From assembly GCA_027488815.1 (NCBI GenBank), contig JAIYAX010000026.1, positions 203,812 to 267,811 on the forward strand: a stretch of 64,000 bases of DNA. Reading direction: 5' to 3'. Of the stretch, positions 26,350 through 35,066 are shown piece by piece. A model generated the notes under the pieces. That model saw only the letters and a list, made by a program, of their open reading frames with translations. It was not told the origin of the DNA and did not search any database. How positions within the stretch are numbered: the stretch's first letter is position 1; every line of letters starts with the position of its first letter. A program made the position numbers and the translations under genes. The DNA is from Cytophagaceae bacterium. GTDB lineage: Bacteria; Bacteroidota; Bacteroidia; Cytophagales; JAIYAX01.

Positions 26350-28257
26350 ATGATTAACGGGCCGGAAAACCAACAGGAAGAAGAAAACAAGCCAGTTGCC
26401 ATCCAACAGGAGCAACAGGAAGAAGCCGCTATGGCTACTGAAGTGCCTCAAACTGAGCAAAAAAGCGAAGATGAAAGCAATGTGGCAGCAGAAACCCTCG
26501 CATTAATTGTAGAACAACAAGGACAGGAAGAGGCTGAAGAGGAGCATCATGAGGATATCGACTCTCTTGACAAGAGTGAAACCATTGCCCGATTAAAAGA
26601 GATTCTTCGAAACCAGGATGTGAGCAAAGCCCGGCTCATGGGCAAGCTTAAAGCACATTTTGATCAGATTATTCATGCTGAAGAGCATGAGGCCAGGCAA
26701 AAATTTATTCAGCAGGGTAATCCTGCATCAGATTTTGAATACAGACATGGGCAAGATGTTGCTAATCTTAACAATCTGGTTACTGTTTATTTCAAATCGG
26801 TAAGACAATCCTATGAAAAAGATCAGAAAAGCCGTAAGGCCAATCTGATCATGAAGAACGCTCTTCTGGAAAACCTGAGAGAACTGTGCGAAGAAGCAGA
26901 ATCCAAGGACAGCTTCAATAAACTCAAACAACTTCAAAGTGACTGGAAGTCAGTCGGCCAGGTTCCACAGAAAGAAATGGCGGAGATCAACAGGAATTAT
27001 TCCGCCCTGCTGGAGATATTTTACAACAACCGTAAGCTGTATATCGAGTTAATTGAGCTTGACAGAAAGCGAAATCTCGAGCAGAAAGAACACCTTATTC
27101 TTAAAGTTGAAAAGTTAATTGAGGCTCCTTTCAACATTAAACAACTCACAGAACTCAACCACCTTCATGAGGAGTTTAAGCAGGTTGGACCAGTACCTAA
27201 AGAGAAGAAAGAAGAGCTTTGGGAGAAGTTCAAGGCTGCTTCAGATAAACTTTATGAGCGCAAAAAAGAGCATCTGCAACAGTTGAATGAGGAATGGGAA
27301 AAGAACTTTCAGAGCAAGATGCAGCTTCTGGACAGCCTTAAACTCATGGCTCAGCAAGTGCCTGAAAGCCCCAAGCAATGGTTTGAGCTAAGTGATAACA
27401 TTCAGAAAATCATTGAGCAGTGGAAAGCTATCGGCAAAGTACCTCAAGAGAAAGTAGGGGAGGTCAACAAGCCTTTTTGGTCTGAATACAAGCTTTTCCT
27501 TCAAAGGAAAACAGGCTTTTTTAAGCAACTTGATAAGCAAAAGGCTGAAAACTACAAACAACTGGTTGCGCTCTGTGAAAAGGCCGAGTCGCTTTTTGAT
27601 GAAAACTGGCAGCAGCATATTGAAGAAATCAAGGAAATACAGCAGCAATGGAAGGCCGTTGGTCCTGTAGCGAAAGAGAAGAAGGACAAGATTTTTGACC
27701 GATTTAAAAAAGCATGCGATCAGTTCTTCCAGAAAAGGAGGGAAGAGGGTAAGAAAAGAGAAGAAGAGGAGCTTCAGAATCTTCAGGCTAAAGAGCAAAT
27801 CTGTGAGCAACTGGAAAAAACAGATCCCAATACGAATGATTTGTCAACTTTCTTAAATGAAATAAAGTCAAGCTGGCAAAACATTGGATTTGTGCCGATA
27901 AAGGACAAGGAACGCATCAATAAAAGGTATAAAAAAGCTATTGACCAGTTGATTGGTAGCTCCAACTCCATGCCTTCTGATGAGCGAGACCTTAAAAAAC
28001 TGGAAATGGAACTGGCCAGTTCAAGCAACCAGGCGGCATCCGCCAAGATCATAGCAGGCAGAGAACAGGCTTTGCGCAAGCGAATCAATCAATTGGAGCT
28101 GGAATGTCAGAACATAGAAAACAACATGTTGATGTTCAGCCGTAGCTCCAAAGGATCAGGTTTATTGGCTCAGTATGAACAGCAGGTAGTCAGCTACAAA
28201 AAGCAAATTGAGCAGGCCAAAGAGCAGTTGAAGAAGATGAGAAGCATGGGTAGCTGA
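26350..28257 (+). CDS. DUF349-repeat coiled-coil protein
   Basis: A 635-residue, highly charged helical protein. Residues 1-90 are acidic and Gln/Glu-rich. About 130-540 contain repeated DUF349 modules of roughly 75 residues, each with a W-K-(V/I)-G-(P/Q)-V-P-(K/Q)-(E/K)-K signature (SDWKSVGQVP, EFKQVGPVP, QWKAIGKVP, QWKAVGPVA, SWQNIGFVP). The last 90 residues form a coiled coil. No signal peptide or membrane segment. DUF349 proteins are common in Bacteroidota and Actinobacteria and their role is unsettled; a ribosome- or RNA-associated scaffold is only a guess. Confidence 0.85.
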   Translation: MINGPENQQEEENKPVAIQQEQQEEAAMATEVPQTEQKSEDESNVAAETLALIVEQQGQEEAEEEHHEDIDSLDKSETIARLKEILRNQDVSKARLMGKLKAHFDQIIHAEEHEARQKFIQQGNPASDFEYRHGQDVANLNNLVTVYFKSVRQSYEKDQKSRKANLIMKNALLENLRELCEEAESKDSFNKLKQLQSDWKSVGQVPQKEMAEINRNYSALLEIFYNNRKLYIELIELDRKRNLEQKEHLILKVEKLIEAPFNIKQLTELNHLHEEFKQVGPVPKEKKEELWEKFKAASDKLYERKKEHLQQLNEEWEKNFQSKMQLLDSLKLMAQQVPESPKQWFELSDNIQKIIEQWKAIGKVPQEKVGEVNKPFWSEYKLFLQRKTGFFKQLDKQKAENYKQLVALCEKAESLFDENWQQHIEEIKEIQQQWKAVGPVAKEKKDKIFDRFKKACDQFFQKRREEGKKREEEELQNLQAKEQICEQLEKTDPNTNDLSTFLNEIKSSWQNIGFVPIKDKERINKRYKKAIDQLIGSSNSMPSDERDLKKLEMELASSSNQAASAKIIAGREQALRKRINQLELECQNIENNMLMFSRSSKGSGLLAQYEQQVVSYKKQIEQAKEQLKKMRSMGS

Positions 28258-28265
28258 TAAAAAAA

Positions 28266-28296
28266 TTTGCAGGACGAGTCCCGACTGCTATTTTTG
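28266..28296 (+). promoter_or_regulatory. promoter of tRNA-Thr
   Basis: TTTG at 28266-28269, 19 bases, TATTTTTG at 28289-28296: a full match to the Bacteroidota consensus with good spacing, 20 bases before the first tRNA base. Confidence 0.8.
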
Positions 28297-28315
28297 CACT
28301 CCATTTAACAGAAGT

Positions 28316-28388
<73 letters not shown>

Positions 28389-28393
28389 CAAAA

Positions 28394-28418
28394 GGCAGTA
28401 GAAATACTGCCTTTTTTT
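28394..28418 (+). terminator. intrinsic terminator of tRNA-Thr
   Basis: GGCAGTA (28394-28400), GAAA tetraloop, TACTGCC (28405-28411), then seven T residues. A textbook structure. Confidence 0.93.
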
Positions 28419-28583
28419 ATTTCATACAGAGCGGATTAAGGTTCTTTCATTGTGGCCGGACAAAGCATACCACTTTAAAAATTAACCATTTGAATGATAA
28501 AACATCCATTTAGACAATTTCTACAACTTGATATTGCATTTTGAAACACCTTCACAGACTGATTAACACCTAAAGAGAAAAAT

Positions 28584-29354
28584 ATGAACCCTTTGAAACA
28601 CTCCATTTGTTTTTGCGTCATGCTAACTATTGCCTCGCTGGGTTTTGCCCCGGTTTCACAGGCACAAACGGTAGATGAAATCATTAAAAAGTACTTCGAA
28701 AACACTGGCGGTGAAGCCAAATGGAAAGCACTAAAATCCATTAAAGTTTCCGGCAAAATAAAGCAAGGAGCGATGGATATCCCTTTCACACAGATCCAAA
28801 CTGCATCTGGAAAGCAGAAAATGGTATACACCTTTCAGGGAAAAGAACTGGTATCTCCTTCATTTGATGGAAAAGAAGGATGGACGACCAATTTCATGAC
28901 CATGAAAGCTGAGAAAATGGAAGCTGAAGACAGCGAAAACATGAGAAGAGAAATGGGGGACTTCCCGGATCCTTTCATTGACTATGCTAAGAAAGGCTAT
29001 AAAGTTACTCTTCTTGGGGAAGAAACTGTAGAAGGAGCTGCCTGCTTTAAAATTCAACTCACCAGAAAACCAGAGCTGGTAGATGGTAAAGAGGTTGAGA
29101 ACTCAGACACTTACTTCTTTGACAAGGAAAATTATGTTCCCATTGTACAACGCTCCGTAGTGAACAAAGGGCAAGGCAAAGGAATGGTCATTGAAACTGT
29201 ATTTAGTGATTACCAGGAAGTAAATGGTTTGATGCTTCCTTTCTCCATTACTCAAAAGGCCAATGGCGAGACCGGTGGAGGCCTCGTTTTTGAAAAGTAT
29301 GAGTTTGATGTTGCCGTTAACGACGCTGATTTTTCATTCCCGGAAACCAAATAA
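28584..29354 (+). CDS. exported LolA-like lipoprotein-carrier-fold protein
   Basis: A 256-residue protein with a signal peptide (cleavage after SQA, about residue 27). The mature part begins TVDEIIKKYFENTGG and continues with alternating strands such as GKIKQGAMDIPFTQI and FDGKEGWTTN, the pattern of the LolA/LolB-like half-barrel ('outer membrane lipoprotein-sorting protein' annotation). Such proteins bind acyl chains or interact with partner proteins in the periplasm. It lies four bases before the start of the BNR-repeat protein gene, so the two are likely cotranscribed and may function together. Confidence 0.72.
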   Translation: MNPLKHSICFCVMLTIASLGFAPVSQAQTVDEIIKKYFENTGGEAKWKALKSIKVSGKIKQGAMDIPFTQIQTASGKQKMVYTFQGKELVSPSFDGKEGWTTNFMTMKAEKMEAEDSENMRREMGDFPDPFIDYAKKGYKVTLLGEETVEGAACFKIQLTRKPELVDGKEVENSDTYFFDKENYVPIVQRSVVNKGQGKGMVIETVFSDYQEVNGLMLPFSITQKANGETGGGLVFEKYEFDVAVNDADFSFPETK

Positions 29355-29358
29355 GCAC

Positions 29359-32300
29359 ATGAGAACCTATACAAAAATTGGGCTGGGTGCCTTGATCACC
29401 TGGCTCAGCATACCTATGGCCTTTGCTCAGGCCCCTATAGCCTTGAAAGGAGAAGAACTGTTTGGCTCATTAAGGGCCAGACAAATCGGCCCAGCCATCA
29501 TGAGTGGACGTATCAGCGACATTGAGGCACATCCTACTGATCCCAAAGTGATTTACCTGGGTACTGCAGGTGGTGGCATCTGGAAGTCAAATGATGGAGG
29601 CGTTGTTTTCAAATCGGTTTTTGATAAACATATCCAGTCTATTGGAGCTGTGGCCATCGACCCCAAAAACCCAGACAAAGTGGTTTGGGCAGGTACCGGC
29701 GAAGTTTGGACCCGAAATAGCGTTTCCGTAGGAGATGGCATCTACAGATCGGAAGATGGTGGTGGCAACTGGGTCAATATGGGCCTTGAAAAAACAGAGC
29801 GCATCAGCGCTATACGCATCGATCCGGGAAACAGCTCAATCATTTATGTTGGGGCATTAGGCTCACTTTGGGGACCTTCAGCTGACAGAGGGGTTTACAA
29901 AACCACAGATGGTGGAAAAACCTGGGAGAAAATCTTTTTTGTGGATGAGAACACCGGCTGTTCCGAATTGGTCATGGATCCTCAAAATTCATCTATTCTG
30001 TATGCTGCCTTTTGGGAATTTAGGCGTACTGCTTTTTCCTTCAACAGTGGGGGCTTAAAGAGTGCTTTGTACAAATCTACTGATGCTGGAAAGACATGGA
30101 CAAAAATCCATAATGGTATCCCTGCAGGTAAACTAGGAAGAGTAGCTGTCGCTGTGGCACCTTCAAATTCAAGTATCCTTTATGCAGTGATAGAAGCTGA
30201 AAAAGCAGAGCAGAGAGGCCTTTACCGTTCAGATGATGCCGGTAGTTCCTGGAAATTCTTGAATGGCGATTTTGAACTGTCTGTAAGGCCTTTTTACTTT
30301 TCACGGATTGTCATTGACCCCAGAAACCCTGATGTGGTTTTGAAAGCAGGGTTGAATGGCTCAATGAGCAAGGACGGGGGTAAAACATTTCGCTCACTCG
30401 GAGGCTTTCATTCTGACGTTCACGACTATCATTTTCATATCAAGCAAACGGATATGTTTTTTGTCGCAACTGATGGAGGGCTTTACAGAACCTGGGACGG
30501 TGGCTATGTATTTGAAATGGTTAAGAACTTACCTCTATCGCAATACTACCATGTTAGCGTGGATAATTCAGAGCCTTACAGAGTCTATGGGGGTCTGCAA
30601 GACAATGGCTCCTGGTATGGTCCATCAGAAAGCCCCGGAGGCATTGAAAATCGTGACTGGAATGCAGTAGGATGGGGAGATGGATTTAGGGTTTACCGCC
30701 ATCCGGCAAAGAGCAACATTACCTATTCTGAGTCACAGGGTGCTGAAAACATCTGGAGATATGATACTGAAAAGAAGCAGTCCAAAATCATCAAGCCATA
30801 TCCGGTTGAAGGAGACCCAAAATTGAGATTTAACTGGAACACTCCGATACAAATCAGCTATCACCAGCCCGATCGCCTCTTTGTAGGTAGCCAATATGTT
30901 CATAAGTCAGAAGATATGGGTGAGACATGGGTCAAAATATCCCCTGACCTGACTACCAATGATAAAACCAAGCAGCAACAGGAGAATTCCGGAGGTATAT
31001 CTATGGATAATTCAGGAGCAGAAAACCATTGTACTGTTTTCAGTATTGCTGAGTCACCCAAAGATCCTCAGGTGATTTGGGCAGGAACGGATGACGGCAA
31101 CCTTCAGGTAACAGCAGATGGGGGCAAAACATGGACAAACACCATTTTAAACGTTCCCGGAGTTCCAAAGAATACCTGGGTGTATCAGGTATTGCCTAGT
31201 CGATTTGACATAAATACCTGTTATGTGGTATTTGATGGCCATACCCAAAATGATCAGAAACCCTACGTTTACAAAACCACTGATCTGGGCAAAACCTGGA
31301 AATCCATTGTAACAGCGGACATTAAAAAGTTTTGTCGCTCCATTGAAGAAGATATAGAGAACCCCAATCTCTTATTCTTAGGTTCAGAAGATGGCTTGTA
31401 CATCACCGTTGATGGCGGTCAGAACTGGTCTAAGTTCGTGAATAACATGCCTGCTGTTGCGGTACATTCTATTGTGATGCATCCAAAGACAAGTGACCTT
31501 GTCATGGGTACTCATGGTCGTGGAATCATTATCATCGACAATGTGAGTCCTTTGCGTGAGATTACATCCGAGAATACAGACAAACCGGTCTATTTCTTCA
31601 AGAGTAAGCCAACCCTATTGCGAGATGCATCGCCCTTCAGTGAAGGAGGTGACATGGCTGAATTTACAGGTCCTAACCCTGATCGCTCTGTCCGCATCGC
31701 CTACTACCTCAAAAGCAGGCATACTTTCGGAAAAATGAGCCTTGAAGTTTTTGATAAAGACCAGCAGTTGGTAGGTGATCTTTCTCCTTTAAAATCAAAA
31801 GGAATCAACATCGTGAGCTGGGATTACAACCTGAAGGCTCCAAAAGTTGCTCAGGGAAAAACCATCAGTGGGGGAGGCTTCGCTACGCCCAGACTTCCTG
31901 CTGGCGAATACAAAGTGCGTATGACCAAAGGCAAAGAGGTTTTTGAGACTACGGTTCAATTGAAGGCTGACCCCAACAGTATCCACTCCGACGCTGATAG
32001 AACGTTGCAGTTTGAAACTACCATGAAGCTTTACCGTCTATGCGAGCGACTAGCTTACATTGTCGATCAGTTGGATGGATTGAAAAAAGGTGCAGGTGAT
32101 GCAGTTAAAGCCTTGCCTTCAGTTAAGAAGCAAGCTGATCAGATGATAGCCTCAATAGACAAGCAGAAAGAAACCCTGGTTGTGTTGAAAGGAGATAATT
32201 ACGTTGGCTCTGCCGAACCACAGCTCCGGGAAAAACTAAGCAGCCTCTATTCTGAAGTAGCCGGATACTATGGTCGACCGAGTAATGCGCAGCTTAAAAA

Positions 32301-32457
32301 CCTTACACTGATGGAAGATAAGGTAAATGCAGCACAAAAAGAGCTTGATCTGCTTTTACAAAAGCCATTGATTGACGTCAATAAAAAACTGACTGCAGCC
32401 AAATTGCCAGCAATAGCACTCAGAAGTTTTGATGAATTCAAGAAGGCTGACAAATAA
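29359..32457 (+). CDS. large exported BNR/sortilin-like repeat protein
   Basis: A 1032-residue protein with a signal peptide (cleavage after AFAQ, about residue 22) followed by beta-propeller repeats carrying Asp-box motifs of the S-x-D-x-G-x-T-W type (for example KTTDGGKTWEKI, STDAGKTWTKI, TADGGKTWTN). This is the VPS10/sortilin-like or 'glycosyl hydrolase, BNR repeat' family. The last 250 residues hold a beta-sandwich and a helical bundle (about 890-1030). No C-terminal type IX sorting signal is seen. A catalytic glycosidase function cannot be claimed: BNR repeats alone do not show it. ATG 29359 is chosen by the signal peptide. Confidence 0.82.
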   Translation: MRTYTKIGLGALITWLSIPMAFAQAPIALKGEELFGSLRARQIGPAIMSGRISDIEAHPTDPKVIYLGTAGGGIWKSNDGGVVFKSVFDKHIQSIGAVAIDPKNPDKVVWAGTGEVWTRNSVSVGDGIYRSEDGGGNWVNMGLEKTERISAIRIDPGNSSIIYVGALGSLWGPSADRGVYKTTDGGKTWEKIFFVDENTGCSELVMDPQNSSILYAAFWEFRRTAFSFNSGGLKSALYKSTDAGKTWTKIHNGIPAGKLGRVAVAVAPSNSSILYAVIEAEKAEQRGLYRSDDAGSSWKFLNGDFELSVRPFYFSRIVIDPRNPDVVLKAGLNGSMSKDGGKTFRSLGGFHSDVHDYHFHIKQTDMFFVATDGGLYRTWDGGYVFEMVKNLPLSQYYHVSVDNSEPYRVYGGLQDNGSWYGPSESPGGIENRDWNAVGWGDGFRVYRHPAKSNITYSESQGAENIWRYDTEKKQSKIIKPYPVEGDPKLRFNWNTPIQISYHQPDRLFVGSQYVHKSEDMGETWVKISPDLTTNDKTKQQQENSGGISMDNSGAENHCTVFSIAESPKDPQVIWAGTDDGNLQVTADGGKTWTNTILNVPGVPKNTWVYQVLPSRFDINTCYVVFDGHTQNDQKPYVYKTTDLGKTWKSIVTADIKKFCRSIEEDIENPNLLFLGSEDGLYITVDGGQNWSKFVNNMPAVAVHSIVMHPKTSDLVMGTHGRGIIIIDNVSPLREITSENTDKPVYFFKSKPTLLRDASPFSEGGDMAEFTGPNPDRSVRIAYYLKSRHTFGKMSLEVFDKDQQLVGDLSPLKSKGINIVSWDYNLKAPKVAQGKTISGGGFATPRLPAGEYKVRMTKGKEVFETTVQLKADPNSIHSDADRTLQFETTMKLYRLCERLAYIVDQLDGLKKGAGDAVKALPSVKKQADQMIASIDKQKETLVVLKGDNYVGSAEPQLREKLSSLYSEVAGYYGRPSNAQLKNLTLMEDKVNAAQKELDLLLQKPLIDVNKKLTAAKLPAIALRSFDEFKKADK

Positions 32458-32480
32458 TTTTCTCCATAATTGAAAAATGA

Positions 32481-32508
32481 AGAGCAGTTAATTACTGCTC
32501 TTTTTTTT
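32481..32508 (+). terminator. intrinsic terminator after the BNR-repeat gene
   Basis: AGAGCAGT (32481-32488) pairs with ACTGCTCT (32494-32501) around a five-base loop, followed by a run of T residues. Confidence 0.9.
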
Positions 32509-32567
32509 ACTATTGCCTTAATGGCGTTAGATCAACTAACTGGTGTCCACTTGAATAACTCTGCTAT

Positions 32568-33692
32568 ATGCAACTGAAACAGTTTATTCTTGGCAGTATC
32601 TTGGTGTTCTTCATCAGCCAACATTCTATCGGCCAGGTAGTCAATACCGGACTCATGGACACAGCTTCAGGAGAAAAAGTGGGAAATTTATCGGTAGGGG
32701 CCTATGTGGATGTTTACTATGGCTATTCGACTTCAGCCACAAAACAGTCTGAGGTACCCTACATGATTTCGATGAACAGGCATAATGAAGCCACGATCAA
32801 TCTGGCCTATATTGATTTGAGGTATCAAAGTGAGAATTTCAGAACCAGACTTGTGCCGGGTTTCGGAACCTACATGAATTCAAATTATCAACAAGAGGAA
32901 GGTTCCTCGAGGAATATAGTGGAAGCCTCAATAGGTTACCAACTGGATGCTAAACGAAAAATTTGGGTAGATGCAGGAGTGCTGGGCTCACCCTACACCA
33001 ACGAGAGCGTGGTGAGTAAGGATCATTTGCTGTACACCCGAAGTTTTGCTCCTGAATATGTCCCTTATTATCTGTCCGGGATTAAATTGTCAATGCCAGT
33101 CAAGGAAAAATGGATGCTTTACCTGTACTTATTAAATGGCTGGCAACAAATTCAGGATAGGAACAACAGCAAATCTTTGGGAACTCAGATTGAATATAGA
33201 CCCAACAACAATTCACTTTTTAACATCAATACTTACATTGGGAATGAGCAATCAGAGAGGTTTCCTGAGTACCGAATAAGGTACTTTTGTGATTTTTACT
33301 GGATTTATCAGGCAACTCAATCATGGGAAATCATTAGCTGTGCCTACGCAGGTTATCAGCAATTGAAAGATCGTTACACTTTTAGTGATCAGAACCTATG
33401 GTGGCAATTAAACTTTTCCTCCAAACACAGGCTTTCAAACCGATGGAGTTTGTCCTATAGAATGGAGTACTTCTCCGATCCCAATAAACTTATCGTTCCT
33501 GTTCAAAACAGAGCCCTAGCTTTTGAATGCTTTAGCTCAAGTCTTGGCTTAAATCAGAAATTGTCGAAAAACATCCTTTACCGACTGGAAGGCAGGGGAT
33601 TTTATTCAGAGCAGGATTTATTTACCAAAGGTGACAAAGGCAGCTCAAACACCCATTTCTGGCTTATCACTAGTCTTACTTCCTGGTTTTAA
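32568..33692 (+). CDS. BBP2/OmpL-like outer-membrane beta-barrel porin (copy 1)
   Basis: A 374-residue protein with a signal peptide (cleavage after SIGQ, about residue 23) and alternating amphipathic strands up to a terminal aromatic residue (SLTSWF), as in outer-membrane barrels. The layout and the segments GAYVDVYYGYS, NLAYIDLRYQ and LLNGWQQIQDRNN match the putative beta-barrel porin-2 group. It shares the LNGWQQI motif with the convergent neighbour at 33722-34930, so the two are paralogues placed tail to tail. Substrate unknown. Confidence 0.75.
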   Translation: MQLKQFILGSILVFFISQHSIGQVVNTGLMDTASGEKVGNLSVGAYVDVYYGYSTSATKQSEVPYMISMNRHNEATINLAYIDLRYQSENFRTRLVPGFGTYMNSNYQQEEGSSRNIVEASIGYQLDAKRKIWVDAGVLGSPYTNESVVSKDHLLYTRSFAPEYVPYYLSGIKLSMPVKEKWMLYLYLLNGWQQIQDRNNSKSLGTQIEYRPNNNSLFNINTYIGNEQSERFPEYRIRYFCDFYWIYQATQSWEIISCAYAGYQQLKDRYTFSDQNLWWQLNFSSKHRLSNRWSLSYRMEYFSDPNKLIVPVQNRALAFECFSSSLGLNQKLSKNILYRLEGRGFYSEQDLFTKGDKGSSNTHFWLITSLTSWF

Positions 33693-33721
33693 TCATCAAA
33701 TAAGCATTCCGATCCATACTA

Positions 33722-34930
33722 TTATTGAATGTGGATGGCCATACTCACGATGAAATAGTAGTCTAGTTTCGTTAAGTCATCATCCTTGTCACGGAATACT
33801 TTCCCATCGTTCATCGTGTAGCGAAACTCTGATCTGAACGTGACTTGAGGGCTTGGCAAATATTCCAATGTAAATGTTCCAGAATTGCTTCTCCAGCCGA
33901 TAGGGAGCCCGGTAAATAGTTCAGGAATGACATCACCCGGATTCCAGATCCTATCGTATCTGGCGGCAACACCAAATTTTTCATGCACTGCATATCTCAC
34001 AGATAAGGCAGGTGCAGTGACCCAATCAAATCGTGTACCTGAAGAGCCAGGTTTTTCCTGAATCATAAAGTCAAATACCGGTAAAATGAGCAACTTTTTA
34101 CTGGCACCTATCCAGATACGGGCATAACTGTTTGAATAATAACGGAATATCCTGTTTGGCGAATTATATGCAAATCTTTCGTCGCCAAAATACATGTGCC
34201 AATCACCTACCACTTTTTTAGGATTATTGTAGCTCCAGCCAAGCGCAAGGGCCTTTCTACCATTACCTTCTCTTATTTGCTGCCAGCCATTCAACATCAT
34301 TGCTCTGAAGGTGCTTTTCTCAGTAGCATACCAGTGAAGTCTGGCACCTGCTTCGTAATCGGGTGTAAAGTCAGCAATGTAACCTCTGGTGGCGTGCAGG
34401 TTTTCCTTATTTAACACGATTTCTGCCCCAAAGTAGGAGGGGAAGATACCGGCCTCCAGAGCAAGTTTCGGAGTAATGTAGTAGAGTGCAGCCAATTCTC
34501 TTATCTTCCTTACCGAAGGCATCTCTTCAAAATACAGCGCTTCTACAATGGACCCAGCATGAACTGCAAACCTAAATCTTAGTTTATTTTCAAAGTCATA
34601 CTGAAGTTGCAGATAGCTGTAGGCAAGAGAGAACTGGTTGGTGTATAATGGAAAGCTGGTATAATCTCTTCTTCCAAAATCTTCAAGCGTGTCTCTGGTG
34701 ATATAATCATAATACCTACGCTGCTTTTGTGGACCAACTGCATAAGCAAAGTCGCTGTAGAGTTGAGCACTTATTCTATGATTCATCAAAGAAATTCCAA
34801 GACCTGGGCCAGACGTAGCCTTTTTCTCCGGCTCTTTGTTTTCTTCTGTTTGGCTGAAAAGATTTTGAGAGAAAAATAGGGTGAATAAAACTCCAATAAT
34901 AACTGGAGATTTTAGCTGGATCAATGGCAT
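33722..34930 (-). CDS. BBP2/OmpL-like outer-membrane beta-barrel porin (copy 2)
   Basis: A 402-residue protein with a signal peptide (ending LFSQ, about residue 26), a short charged linker, and a barrel-like strand pattern ending in SMAIHIQ. It shares the MLNGWQQIREGN segment and overall design with the porin-like protein on the other strand; divergence elsewhere suggests different substrates. Upstream lies an 11-base inverted repeat overlapping a perfect -7 box (TAGTTTTG at 34956-34963), so it may be regulated at that site. Confidence 0.75.
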   Translation of the reverse strand: MPLIQLKSPVIIGVLFTLFFSQNLFSQTEENKEPEKKATSGPGLGISLMNHRISAQLYSDFAYAVGPQKQRRYYDYITRDTLEDFGRRDYTSFPLYTNQFSLAYSYLQLQYDFENKLRFRFAVHAGSIVEALYFEEMPSVRKIRELAALYYITPKLALEAGIFPSYFGAEIVLNKENLHATRGYIADFTPDYEAGARLHWYATEKSTFRAMMLNGWQQIREGNGRKALALGWSYNNPKKVVGDWHMYFGDERFAYNSPNRIFRYYSNSYARIWIGASKKLLILPVFDFMIQEKPGSSGTRFDWVTAPALSVRYAVHEKFGVAARYDRIWNPGDVIPELFTGLPIGWRSNSGTFTLEYLPSPQVTFRSEFRYTMNDGKVFRDKDDDLTKLDYYFIVSMAIHIQ

Positions 34931-34955
34931 CAGATAAGTTGGTTTTTTTGGAAGG

Positions 34956-34988
34956 CAAAACTAGTGAAGCATACCTACTTCACTAGTT
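34956..34988 (-). promoter_or_regulatory. -7 box overlapped by an 11-base inverted repeat
   Basis: AACTAGTGAAG (34959-34969) and CTTCACTAGTT (34978-34988) are perfect inverted copies separated by eight bases. On the minus strand the right arm runs into TAGTTTTG (34956-34963), a perfect -7 box for the porin gene. It could be an operator, or a hairpin terminator of the upstream peptidase gene with a short T run. Confidence 0.5.
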
Positions 34989-35066
34989 CTATTACCTTCA
35001 ATTAATTACATATCAGAATTTTGAAGACAATGGCTTCAGGAGTTGGAATAGAGGCTGAATGTAAGA

